Below, one piece after another: positions 23,320 through 34,529 of a stretch of 64,000 nt of DNA; the first letter of the stretch is position 1; each line of letters starts with the position of its first letter. The stretch lies in NCBI GenBank assembly GCA_007258455.2, contig VDFB02193867.1, positions 566,015,921 to 566,079,920 of the forward strand. Reading direction: 5' to 3'. Both the position numbers and the translations under genes were made by a program. The stretch is from Sequoia sempervirens (taxonomy: Eukaryota > Streptophyta > Pinopsida > Cupressales > Cupressaceae). The notes below the pieces were generated by a model that was not told where the DNA came from, made no database searches, and saw nothing but the letters and a program-made list of their open reading frames with translations.

Positions 23320-24340
23320 ATACCAGTTACTCCACAATGGTCAATACCAAAAAGCCATAGACTTCAAAAGAAAATTCATCATATCCAAATACCAATAAAC
23401 CTCAACCCATGGTCAACTAAACACATACCCTTTTTACCAAAAAATCCATAATCTTTCATCCTCCATCCACCTACCCTAACCATCAAGAGTCACTTAAAAC
23501 AAGACATACCATTAATCCACAATAAGTTTCCACTTATCACCCTTATCCTAACCTTGACAAGGGAAACCAACCTTCCAATAATCCATTCCAAGCCTCCACG
23601 TCCTATCCTAGTCCATCGTCCATCAATCTCTTCCAAGCCTCCACGTCCTATCCTAGTCCATCATCCATAAATCCCTTCCAAGCCTCGACATCCTATCCTA
23701 GTACATCATCCACTAATTCATTCCAATCCATTCCATCTCAATCTACATTTAGTTATGAAAATACATCTAGTCATGGTCTCGAAAATCACATCCCAATGCT
23801 TAAACTTGAGGATACATGTCAAAAGGAAAGTCCAAATCATGATAACATGGATCCCCATTCATGTCAAGATTAAAGTAGTCCATCCCATGATCCTATCCTT
23901 AAGTCCATCCAAGAAGTCCTTCTAGATAACCATGGAATCAAAAATACACCTATCCTTGATCAAGATCCCATTCCCAATCATGTCACCCAAGACAAACCCA
24001 TCTTTGATCAAGATCCTACCATTGAACAAGAAACCTAACATGATCTACTTATTGACCTTTATACCATCCATGACCAAACACTCAATGATGACCCTATCCA
24101 AACTCTAAACACACCCACTTCACAAAATGAGACACTTGCCTCCTCTAGACACATAGATAATAAAACGAATGGCATGGATCAAGTTAAAGAAGAACATAAA
24201 AAAGGCTACTATGGATCAAGAAAAATTAAACACACTACTATGGATCAAGTCAAAGAAGAAGAGACAAAATATATCATGAAACAAATCACCCAAGAAGACA
24301 CAAGCATGACGAATGATAAAGCAAAAATATCCTAATAGCT
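23320..24340 (+). pseudogene. Gag-like relic with a 45-bp coding repeat
   Basis: An open-leaning plus-strand frame begins near 23337 (VNTKKP) and is broken by several TAA/TAG codons. It includes a 15-residue tandem repeat (FQASTSYPSPSSINL-like, three copies, 23586-23720). It then becomes acidic and polar (DNMDPHSCQD, LLDNHGIKNTPILDQDP, MDQVKEEETKYIMKQITQED). No zinc knuckle, protease or RT motif is visible. Its position upstream of a gypsy post-pol tail (26160-27590) suggests a gag or linker of a deleted element. I do not recognise the family. Confidence 0.4.
23586..23734 (+). repeat. 45-bp tandem repeat, 3.3 copies
   Basis: Unit begins TTCCAAGCCTCCACGTCCTA; copies start at 23586, 23631 and 23676 with a partial fourth at 23721. 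The period keeps the frame of the surrounding relic. Confidence 0.88.
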
Positions 24341-25350
24341 AGGATCATCCACCTTTGTCAAAGCAAGCTTTCTTGTAGATGAGAAAATTTTGAGTAATTT
24401 TTTCCAACTAAATAATTATGGGTTCACATCTTGCTTTCAAAAAAAAAATACCCCGTTGCAAAAAAAAATTGTCGGAGCATGCAATATCAAGGAAGAAGAC
24501 TAGGCCTACATGAACAAGGCATTCAAGAACCAATATAGTTTTATGAAAAACCTAGACATCAAGGTCTTTGCTATTCTTCAATAAAAAAATCAAATGGTGT
24601 TAGCGATACCTCCATGATATTAGGAGACACTTTATCCAATACAAACATCAAAATGAGGGCCATGAGTAGTCCTTGTCATAAGGTTGTTGCAACACTCCTT
24701 CCATACACATCATAAACCATCATTCCAACATAGTTAAACCCATCAATTGGAAACAAAAAAAAATATTACAAGACTAAAGCTCGAAATCAAATACCAAAGG
24801 CCATTGAATGCAAAAATCCAAGTGGACAAATGAATTTAAAATGGATTCCAAAGAAAAATGGATCAAGCAAATAAAAGAGTTCAATTCCAATATCTAATAA
24901 AAATGTGGAGCCAGAAGAAAATAGGTCTCCCACATATAATAAATGTCCACCTCCTTCAAAATGGTCATCATCCAAGGCATATAAAAGTCATGGTTCCAAA
25001 CAATATCCAAATAAAAATTCCAAACTCCATCATTCACCATCCCAAGTTTGGAAAATAAAAATTCCTACATCCAAAATGTGAAATAGTCCATCCACACCTA
25101 CCATCATCCATCATAATCCTACATATCATCCCAAGTCTAAAAATATCATGTCACAAATCCATTGCATCTTGGAAGCAACTCTTTATCATAAGGACTCTCA
25201 TGGAACTCTATCATGATGGGCGTATTTTGATAAAGCTAACCTGAATATCAGAAAATATCACAATGACATCGATCAGTTGTATACAAGTGATATGATCCTA
25301 ACAATACAACTAATCCATAAAGGTTACTATTGGAATATCATGACACTGAC
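24341..25350 (+). other. Continuation of the decayed relic, no recognisable domain
   Basis: Short frames such as 24858-25058 are open but I see no motif. The stretch is A-rich and likely part of the same deleted retroelement. Confidence 0.35.
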
Positions 25351-26139
25351 GGGTATGTGCAGGATCATGGTGCGCCAAAAAGTGGCAATATTATGGGGGT
25401 ATGTGGCTGATGACTTTTTTTTCACCCAAAATTAATGAAATGAAAAGGGTTTTTAGAGGAGATTCTCAGCATTCCAAAAATATAAATTATGATTTAATTT
25501 GAATTTAATAAATAATTATTATTCATTTTCTATTAGAATTACGACTAAAGTCCTAATCGATAGGTTCATTGAAAAACATCTATAACTTTCAAACAGTATC
25601 ATATTTTTTGAATCCAAAACATGCGTCACATTCTATGCTTCACATACTATAGGATTAAAAAGAGAAAAATTAAATTTCATGAAGTTTTGACCAAGTTAAG
25701 GTGGTCAGACATACGAGTTTTTATATTTTCTAAAAGTTGTAATAAAAAATTCATAATTAATTATTTACTTGGAAAAAAATTACAAAAAAATATGCATCAC
25801 ATCCGGACATGAGTCCTCTACTTATATATAAAATCTTACAAAAAATATTATCATTTTATTATGGTTAGGGTGGTAGACACCTACTTCTTATTTTTCCCTG
25901 AAATTTAAGTACTACTGCATTGAAATTTCAAATTTTCACCAAATAGATTTTATTTATTTTTAAATAAACATAGTATTTTAGAAACTACATTCAATTTTCT
26001 ACAAATTATATTCTTACATATTTTTGAAATAATATAGATAACTTATTCAAATATTTACGTCAAGTTGCCTGACACTGATTTTTCTGAATTTTTTGCCACT
26101 TAAGGGCCTATTTTTTGCACGATGATCCTGCACATACCC
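25351..26139. mobile_element. Terminal-inverted-repeat DNA element, 789 bp, non-autonomous
   Basis: The left end GGGTATGTGCAGGATCAT and the right end are exact inverted copies over 18 bases; GTGC matches again after one mismatch, with weaker similarity inside (AAAAAGTGGCAA and AAGTGGCAAAAAA). The 10-bp flanks TGACACTGAC and TGACATCTAC agree at 7 of 10 positions, which would suit a decayed Mutator-type target duplication. The interior is AT-rich with no transposase. It interrupts the decayed gypsy debris. Confidence 0.72.
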
Positions 26140-27594
26140 TGACATCTACATCAGTACCATCAAAATGATCATCTAGAAAAATACAAAAAAAGAATAAAAA
26201 AAGTCAAGAAAATAGTAAAGAGATAAAATTTCATCCAATAGTGAAAACCATTCTTACTACACTTTGGATAAGTACCATGATGAAAGCCTAGCAAATAGGC
26301 ATCATGTGTAAGAGAAATTATCTATGTGGACCATTACTCTTGGGGGAAAGTTTTCTCATCTCTCATACCCTTCACATGATATTTCCATCTATCCATCTAA
26401 GCCCTATCATTCCCATCCATTTTCTCACTACTTTGATTTTGATAAGGGCTAGGGACAAACATAAATCATGCTTTGGGAAAACTTTTGACATATCTATCTT
26501 TTAGTCATATACTATTCAAGAAATATCATGTCATTTTTTTTTCATAACATTATCCAAACCCATGCCTCAGAGAAAATAAATTATTCATATGCAACATAGT
26601 CCTTGGAGACCATATGATAATTCTTCCAACCAATAATCCTCATGTTTCTCATCCTTTACCAAAATCAATCCATTATCATTCCATGCCTATTGTTGGGTTT
26701 GGTTTTCCCTTGTCATTGGTTTAAGGATTTTGATACACTTATCCAAGTCCCCTCCATAATCCTATCTAGTCCTAAGGTTATTCATTCCAAATGTAATAAG
26801 CCTAATCCATACAATCTTGCTATGCAATCTAGTACATTATCCAAAAAATTCCTTGGCTTTGTTTCTAGCCTTGCTATAATCCTTGATCCTTTAGTCACAT
26901 TATCATCATGCTCAAGTTGTTTTAGGATGTGTCCTTCCCATATCAAACAATGTCTGCATCAACATTATCACCTATCAATTGGTTTTCCTTGGATTCTTAT
27001 GTGTGCTTGCCTGCTTTCTTGTAGGCATCATTCACATGCATTTGTCATGATCCTTATAGTCACCTTTCATTCATAAAAAATATGTCCTCCTTCATCTTTG
27101 TGTCTTCCATCATAATGCTTGACATCATGTGTCCTTTCGCCTTTTCATATTTCATTCCATTCCAACCCTATTAAATTGGTCTTATACTCAACTAGGGGAA
27201 AATTCTTGACCTACATCATTGGATCCTACACTTACTATCAGAGGTTGCTTTCACTCAAAAAGACAAAAAAATCATAAAACCTCAAAAATATAAAAAAAAT
27301 CATAAACTATCAAAAGACAAAAAATCAAATATTCCCAAAAAGACAAAAAAATTATAAAACCTCAAAATAGACAAAAAAATCAAAACATGTCGAAAATACA
27401 AAAACATCCAAATAACTTACAAGAATCCCAAAAATAGAGTCAAAGTCAGTCATGTCAGTCCATGTCATTATCGAACTACATTGCCTCTATGCCTTAACAT
27501 AGCCAAGGTCATATGTCAATGAGCCCCTGAGCCATTAGGCCCGTCCTTTTAGGTTGTCGAATAAAATCATGATGTAATCCTTTGTAAATAAAAC
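26140..27594 (+). other. Gypsy post-pol tail (G3), non-coding
   Basis: Aligns in patches with 58860-61000 (AATAGTAAAGAGA, GGTGAAAACCA, TTGGATAAGTAC) and with 15660-16100 (near 27480: GAACTACATTGCCTCTA, TTAACATAGCCAAGG). A 144-residue frame at 26642-27076 is open but hydrophobic, unconserved and inside this tail, so I do not call it a gene. The tail ends abruptly at the inverted LTR piece at 27595. Confidence 0.6.
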
Positions 27595-27980
27595 TGTGTG
27601 CAATGTGTTTTCCTACCCTAAATGACGCAAAACAAAAGAAATTCAAAAAAGAGAAATACACAAAACACCACCTCAATATTAGCCTAGTTACACTTCAAAA
27701 AAACAAAGATGAAAACAAGTAGATTACCTTGCCGAAGTCGATTTGTTGGTTGGCCCTTTGATATTGATTTTTTTGTGTGCTCCTTGATGGAAAATGACCT
27801 AAGATGATATGCATAATGATGTGGATTCAATGAATAATGCAATGGTGGAGTTGGGTATTTTTTATAAGTGCATGAAATGGATGCAATATGAGCTTCAAGA
27901 GGGCAACAATGGTGAATGCAAATGCTTGAAAAACTGCTTGAGTATGAATGCTTGTGAGTAGTGAGAGCTTGAATTTTTCC
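27595..27980 (-). repeat. Inverted LTR 3'-end fragment
   Basis: Reverse complement of the last ~380 bases of the G2 LTR (30430-30808): GTAGGAAAACACATTGCACA, TCAAGGAGCACACAAAA and CATTCACCATTGTTG are all recognisable. Only the 3' part of the LTR is present; it meets the palindrome at about 28000. No PBS adjoins its outer end. Confidence 0.8.
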
Positions 27981-28029
27981 CATGGTATAGGAAGAATCAC
28001 TTGTTTAGAGGTGATGGGGAAGGGGTTGA

Positions 28030-28655
28030 ATTCACCCATTTAATGGGAAAATTCACCTAAAAATAAGAAAAATTCCCAAAAAGGGCGAGATACGCACAAA
28101 AAGAGGCAAAAATTCCCCTGCATCAGGAAAATCCACAAAAGAATGGGCTTAGGTGGAAGAATGGGCGACTGTGCCTAGAGGATGGGTGATTATGCCCATC
28201 AAATGGGTGAGTGCACCCATAGGATGGGAAATTTCACCCATCCCTTAGGCGTGGCCACCACGGTGGGGGCGTTGGCAGGTCTGCCCATCCACCAGGTGTA
28301 CTCGCCCGCCAAAGAGGTAGGAAAATCTACCCATCGAATGGGTGGGCTAGCCCACTCGTGGAGGCAGGTGAGGGCATCCACTCGCAGCCAGATGGGTAGG
28401 CTCGCTCATCCCCCCACTACAGCGGTTGCACCCAAGGGATGGGCGACATCACCCATCCTATGGGTGCACTCACCCATTTGATGGGAAGAATCACCCATCC
28501 TTTGGGCGCAGTCGCCCATTCTTTTACCTAACCCCATTCTTTTGTAGATTTCCCTAATTCAAGGGCAAGTCTACCTCTTTTTGTGCTTATCTCACCCTTT
28601 TTGGGCATTTTTCTTGTCTTTAGGTGAATTTTCCCATTAAATGGGAAAATTCGCC
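28030..28655. repeat. Large imperfect palindrome, arms about 240 bp or longer
   Basis: The left arm from 28031 (TTCACCCATTTAATGGG) is closely matched by the reverse complement of the right arm ending at about 28655, centred near 28340. The match is strong for the outer ~230 bases of each arm and weaker toward the centre, where variants of ATGGGTGA and TCACCCAT dominate. As a result both strands carry open frames ending PILWVHSPI. Confidence 0.88.
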
Positions 28656-29399
28656 CCCCTTTGCCACCTACCCATTTCACTAACCTACCCGAATCCCAAA
28701 ACCCATGTTTTTAAAATGCATTAAAATTCAAAAACAAAACAAAAATTGCTTAAAATCATAAAGAGGGTTTTGGGACTAACTTGGCATGGCACCACGCACT
28801 TGTGGTGGAACTGTTGTACCTCATCCCCCCAGTGGATAATGTCATCATTGAACTCCTTGGCCATCCTCATCTCCTTCTTCTCTTTTTCTCTCTCTCTCAC
28901 TTAACTACCAGTTGTGCAAATGAAGAATAGTAATTCTTAGAATTACTATAAGTAACATTTCCCTCCTTTTTTTAATCTCTTTTAAGTTGAGGGTATTTTT
29001 ACCCTTTATTTAACCTCTTTTAAATTTAACTAATCCCCTAACTTCCATGGGTGGCCATTTGCACACCGTGTGTTCATTTGAATCTGTTTAAAATCCAATC
29101 TTCATGGTTTTTTGAGCTCTATCTAATGGTACCTTCTGTTTTCTCATATTGAGAAGTTGCCCGGGGTCCCTTTTTCTTCCCCAACTGCCCTTTCAAGGGG
29201 GCATACCCTGCCATTTTCCTCCATTCCTCTGTCATGGTCATTTTCTTATGAGATCAGGGCATCTCCCTTCATTTCCCACCATTTGGATAGCTTATGCAAC
29301 TTCTCCCATGTTGGGGCATCATTTTCTAGTCACTTCCTCTATAGAGTCATTTTCATTTTATTTTTCTTCGAAACACTATTATTCTAATAGTATTTTTAT
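28656..29399 (+). other. Gypsy 3' tail before the polypurine tract
   Basis: Homologous to the G1 tail on the opposite strand (4250-3634): GAGAAGTTGCCCGGGG, GGGGGCATACCCTGCCA, TTGGGGCATC, TCTAGTCACTTCCTC and CTTCGAAACACTATTA. No gene. It ends in the polypurine tract at 29400-29410. Confidence 0.75.
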
Positions 29400-29410
29400 T
29401 TGGGGAAAAA
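29400..29410 (+). promoter_or_regulatory. Polypurine tract before the shared LTR
   Basis: TTGGGGAAAAA directly before the LTR start TGTAGACATT. It marks the LTR at 29411 as the 3' LTR of whatever lay upstream. Confidence 0.8.
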
Positions 29411-30808
29411 TGTAGACATTCAGATTTGACCACTCCCATATGGTCAAATTAATCCCCTTCATTCATCTATTTCATATTCCCCATTAATATTAATTAAATG
29501 ATTTATTTAATTGATATTTCCCCTTTGCCTTAGGTTCCTAAAGTATTTAATTTAATAATTAAATACTTTACCTTTCACCCCTTTCCCCTCTAAATTAAAT
29601 AAATATATCAATTTATTTAATTTAGTCATTTTTCCTTTTTGAATTTAAATCAATTTTAAATTCCTTCTTTTCTCCCTCCTTGTCATATCCTCCATAATCC
29701 TCTTCTAATATGGATTAGTTTAATTAATCTATGATTAAAATGTGCACACCTTTAGTCAGGATTAATGTCACATCCTCCATATTTTGCCACTTGCTTCTAA
29801 TCCTTCATTGGCTTCCTTAATCACTTGTTTGCACAACCTTAATCTAATCATCTTGCCATTTATGGTATTCCTCCAAGTCAACCTTCATAAATGATTTCTT
29901 CATTTGGCCTAGACAACCTCTTCCCCATGTGAATTAAAAATTCACATTTATTGCCCCAAGGTTCTCCTCTTCCCCATGTGAGTTTTTGAGGAATTCTAAA
30001 ATTCCTCATGTGTCACATCACTCACATGGGACAAGGACTTCCTTTATGAGGAGACTTTGTCAAATCCTTAAGGTACTTCCAATAATGTGAATTAAAAATT
30101 CACATTTATTGCTCCAATGTTTCTCTCTTTCCCATGGGGATTATTGAGGAATTCCAAAATTCCTCATGTGTCACATCCTCCCACATGGGGACAAGAAATT
30201 CACTTTTGAGGAAATCTTCTCAATCCCAAGGTACTTTCAAGTACCTCCACCTTGCACTCCCTCTTTCCACCTCATCTTCCACATGGCAAGATGTGAGGGC
30301 TTATGAGTCCTCAACTCATCACAACCCTTCATCTTGTCCATGGTGGCTTAATCTTGGCCATCCATTTCTCTAGAGACTCTTCCCCTAAAATAGAGGATTT
30401 TTAGTCTCATTTACATACACATTCACATTCATTCACATTCACAATTTAAGGTCTTGCTACTCAAAGCATTCATACTCTCAAGCATTTGCATTCACCATTG
30501 TTGCACTCTTGAAGCTCAGATTGCATCCATTTCATGCACTTATCAAAATAGCCAACTCCATTGCATTCTCCATTGAATCCACACCATTGTGCATATCATT
30601 TTTGGCCATTTTCCATCAAGGAGCACACAAAACAATCAATGTCAAAGGTCCAACCAAAAATCCAACTTGGGCAAGGTAATCTACTTGTTTTCATTTTTGT
30701 TTTGTTGAATTCTAAGTAGGCTAATCTTGAGGTGATGTTTTGTGTATTTCTCCTTTTTGCATTTCTTTTGTTTTGCATCATTTAGGGTAGGAAAACACAT
30801 TGCACACA
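29411..30808 (+). repeat. G2 5' LTR, also bordered by a PPT on its left
   Basis: 1398 bp, TGTAGACATT to ACATTGCACACA. It has AATTAATAATTAAA-type stretches shared with the G1 LTR and a 158-bp direct duplication (29929-30086 and 30087-30240) headed by GTGAATTAAAAATTCAC. It lies between a polypurine tract and a PBS, as expected for an LTR shared by two head-to-tail elements. Confidence 0.85.
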
Positions 30809-30812
30809 TTTC

Positions 30813-30831
30813 TAGCACACCCAGTGGGACC
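30813..30831 (+). promoter_or_regulatory. G2 primer-binding site
   Basis: TAGCACACCCAGTGGGACC begins four bases after the LTR end, as in G1. The second base is A where G1 has G, a change that would weaken pairing to a tRNA CCA end. Confidence 0.7.
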
Positions 30832-31343
30832 CACAAATGAGTTTATTCTTTTTATGTGCTCTATTGTTTGAATTTTTTTAGGTTCAACTTACACAAAGGT
30901 GATTTTGATACTGAAACAAACCATTCTACAACAATAGGGGCAAGTTTTCTATTAAACAAGTGAGTCTTCCTTACACAAAGGCAAATATGCATTTGCATAT
31001 TCACCCATCTATCAAATAGGGGAAAATTTTCTCCTTGTTTCTCAAACAAGTGACCCTGCTTCTAACTTGGATGAGCCTACTTTCTAAAAAAAAGGTGAAC
31101 CTACCTCTGAAACAGGAGATTTTGCTGCTAACAGGGGTGATTCTGCTGTCAGAATAGGTGATTCAACTTCAAACAAAGGTGATTCTGAGGTAAAACAGTG
31201 ACTTCAATCTTCAGTTTCAATATTTGTTTCTTGTTGTTTTCAAGTGTTGACCCCCTAACTTTGTCTATTTGTGAAAGTGTGTACTTTTTGCTAACATTTG
31301 TGCAATTGTTTCCCATTTTTCCAAGGATGAAGGCTCAAACTAC
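30832..31343 (+). other. G2 leader, first part
   Basis: No gene. 31040-31200 holds short degenerate repeats of the form AGGTGATTCTGCTGTCAGA at roughly 21-24 base steps. Interrupted at 31343 by Copia-B; 31339-31343 is its ACTAC target duplication. Confidence 0.65.
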
Positions 31344-32839
31344 TGTAAGGAAAATCAGATGCAGAAACAATTCTCCTAATGCCAATACCTCAGAGAAGAA
31401 TGTAGATATACTTTTAATTTTTCAATTACAGTTCAACTAAGATGCACTATGAAGTAAATAATAGAAACAAAGTATTTGAAAATCACACAGGAACACCAAA
31501 TATACGTGAAAACCCTTACAGGAGAAAAAGCCACCACACCAAGAGAAATCACTTTGTATTATAGTAATGGAAATTACATACAAATGTCAGACTTATCTTT
31601 CTAGTGTCTATTTACAATAGCATTCACCATGAACAATCTTGTACATTCCTTCAAATTACAGTCATTATAGATTAGATTACATTTACTAATCATACAACCA
31701 CCCAGCAATCTGTGGATGCAACCAACCGATCACAATCTGCAATCACAAAGTATAACCTTGTCATTCCATGTCCGTCGAGCTTCCTCATAGAACCGTCACA
31801 ATGAACTACCTTCTAACTGTTCAAATTCAGATTTTCCTATTGGTCCACAAGACTCCACATAGGACGGTCAAACTATCAAAAGAGATTCAAGCTTTGTTGG
31901 CATCTTGGTGAGACACTAACAGTGTCTCCCAAATGCCCAAAAGCTTCATATCGATGTCGCCAAGAATCGTTTCCATCAGCAAGAGGATTCATCGAGCTTA
32001 CAACTTGTATTGGCTTCAGTTTTCCTTTTGGCAAGACTATTGCTCTTGCCAAGACATCATAGTGAGGTCTAAAAAGTCTCATAGATGTTAGTTTACCATT
32101 CGGCAAGAGTATCATTCTTCGCCAGGACCTCACACTGAGTCATTCAAGTTATACCGAAGTCACATGTTATGCGGAGCTCCAATCACCAGTCAGCAAGACT
32201 TAACCCCTTCACTAAGAGTTCTTATCAAACACATATATGTTACACCAATGACCACCATTTTCCAAGATCTATACCGAAGAATTTAATCTGAGGTCTTTAA
32301 GTTATACCAGGACCACCATTCGTCGCTAGGAGTCAAACCGAGAGAAAACTTTAACATTAGCAAGACATTAACACTTCGCCTAGACTTCATAATGAAACCT
32401 TAGTGTTACATCGATGACTCCTGAGTGTGTTCCCATCGGCATGACTTTCATCTATCGCTAAGACCTCACACCGGGATCTTTATGTTATCACTAAGACATC
32501 ATATGTATTCCTGTCGGTGAGACATTCACAGTTCGCTGGGACTTCTTCCCGAGTGTTGAAGTCACTCTGAAATCCCCAGTCGCTATGAGTCTCCCCGACG
32601 CTCGATTGAATGCCCTGTCAGCTAGAGGTCTCCATGTGGTGAGAGGTTACAACGACTGCTTCTTGTCACAATGATAGACTCCACAGTGAAAACTTTTGGT
32701 GAGACAAAAGCTACGTCACAATGACCTGTACAAAACATGATGTTCCAAACTGCTAGTCCGCCAGACATTTGAGCTATCACACCAACTTGACTCCAATGGA
32801 AGTTTCAACCTGTGATGATTGAGTCATACTTTTCCAAAA
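31344..32839 (-). repeat. Copia-B 3' LTR
   Basis: Plus-strand start TGTAAGGAAAATCAG, end TTTTCCAAAA (the other LTR ends TTTTCCAACA, so the terminal CA has mutated). Its middle (31890-32800) is a run of degenerate subrepeats based on CGGCAAGA and CGCCAAGAC words. Confidence 0.92.
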
Positions 32840-32850
32840 ATCTCCCACTT
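32840..32850 (-). promoter_or_regulatory. Copia-B polypurine tract
   Basis: On the minus strand AAGTGGGAGAT directly precedes the 3' LTR. Typical copia plus-strand primer. Confidence 0.75.
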
Positions 32851-32889
32851 GATGAAGATCACACAGGCACCTCCAGAGTACAATAAAAC

Positions 32890-33440
32890 TTATTGAAAAT
32901 CATGGACACTAAGGCCCATCGAACTAGCACACCACCTGAACTTGTCTGTGCTCACTGGCTTTGTCAATGAATCTGCAACATTCTCCAGAGTATCAACCTT
33001 TTCCAAACTGACCTTTCCATCCTCCACCATATCTCTTACAAAGTGGTACTGTACATCAATATGTTTCGTCCTAGCATGGAAAGTTGGATTCTTTGCCAGA
33101 CAAATTGCACTCTGACTGTCATAGAAAATAGTTATTTCCCCTGCATCAAAACCTATGTTAGAACACAAACATTTCAACCAAACTGCTTCTTTACAAGCTT
33201 GAGTAGTTGCCATGTATTCAGCCTCTGTAGTGGACAAAGCGACTATAGCCTACCGCTTACTCATCCAACTCACTGCACCACCATTCAACATGAAAATGTA
33301 TCCACTAGTGGACCTCCTGCTGTCAATGTCCCCTACCCAATCAGAATCTACATATCCACAAATGCTGAGAGTCCTCTATGATTCAACCAAGTTCCCATGG
33401 TAACACAAAGCAAAATCTGAAGTTCCCTTCAAATATCTAA
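32890..33440 (-). pseudogene. pol: Copia-B RNase H domain
   Basis: Degrades RNA in the RNA-DNA hybrid. The frame at 33237-32890 reads STTEAEYMATTQACKEAVWL, then FYDSQSAICLAKNP and ARTKHIDVQYHFVRD, the usual copia RNase H landmarks with the catalytic Glu (TEAEY) and Asp (YDSQSA) visible. It ends after the LTKP-containing stretch and a short tail. Upstream (33240-33440) the start of the domain is split by a stop (GYVDSDW-like text in shifted frame). The domain itself is one of the best-kept parts of the element. Confidence 0.88.
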
Positions 33441-34468
33441 ACACTCTCTTCACAACATCCCAATGCGTTCTCTTGGATTAGCCATAAATCGACTAAGAAC
33501 TCCCACTGCTTGAGCAATGTCTAGCCTTGTACAGACCATTGCATACATGAGACTACCAACCGTACTAGCATAGCGTATACTAGCCATGTCCTCCATCCCA
33601 AGAATATACTTACTTTGACTGAGCCATAGTTTTCTATTCTTCCTGTCCCTGGTTATCTCCATCCCAAGAATATACCTTGCTGCACCAAGATCTTTCATTT
33701 CAAACTTAGCAGAAAACTAAGACTTAAGATGAAAAATCATTAGCTTACTATTGCCTATGAATAACATATCATCAACATAGAGAGAAATAATAAGTTCTCA
33801 ATCACTGTCAGCTTTATAATATACACAGTGATCAGATTTTGATCTCACAAATCCCAAAGACAATACAAAAGTATCAAATTTCTGGTACCACATTCTAAGT
33901 GACTTCTTTAACCCATACAAAGACTTCTTTAATTTGCATACTAGTTTTTTTCTTTATCTTTCTCAACAAAGTGCTCAGGCTGGGACATATAGATTTCTTC
34001 TTTAAGATCACCATGAAGAAAAGTTGTCTTCACATCCATCTGTTTGATCTCTAAGTCATACGCTGCTGCAAGTGACAAAAGAAATTTGATAGATGTTAGC
34101 TTTGCTACAAGAGAAAATATTTCCCCATAATTGATTCCCTCTACCTGGGAATAATCCTTTAGAACTAGTCTCACCTTGTACTTTTCTACATTGCCATCCA
34201 AACCATTTTTCTTCTTAAATACCCATTTGCAGCCAATGGCCTTTTTGGCTTTAGGCAAGGGCACCAGACTCCAAGTTTCATTCTTTTCTAATGATGCCAT
34301 CTCTTCATTCATGGCTTCCAACCAAGAGTCTGAATCAGACATTTTAAATGCCTCCTTTATAGTCTTAGGCTCATTAGTGCTAGAAATTAAAGCATAGGTA
34401 GAAGTAGAATCAATCAAAGAGAACCCATACCTATCTAGTTGTTTTCTTTCATGGGTTGACCTCCTCAC
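33441..34468 (-). pseudogene. pol: Copia-B reverse transcriptase
   Basis: Copies element RNA to DNA. N-terminal half at 34468-33941: SWLEAMNEEMASLEKNETW, GCKWVFKKK, KVRLVLKDYSQVEGINY (a decayed form of the usual segment) and IKQMDVKTTFLHGDLKEEIYM with its catalytic-site Asp. The catalytic YVDD box is at about 33785-33770, followed by MKDLGAARYILGMEI at 33698 and the segment to 33450. Stops and shifts separate the parts near 33940 and 33720. A short repeat (IPRIYLL-like, SKYILGMED) shows a local rearrangement near 33600-33660. Not functional as a whole. Confidence 0.88.
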
Positions 34469-34529
34469 TTGCTGAGACTAAGGTTATTCTTCTTCAGAAC
34501 TTTCAGAACTACTTGAGCTCTCCTCAGTT

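Noticed and set aside
26642..27076. 144-residue hydrophobic frame
   Set aside because: Lies in a gypsy post-pol tail, is not conserved in the homologous tail at 58850-61100 and has no motif.
28182..28481. Two opposite frames ending PILWVHSPI
   Set aside because: Both come from the two arms of the same palindrome; no independent sign of coding.
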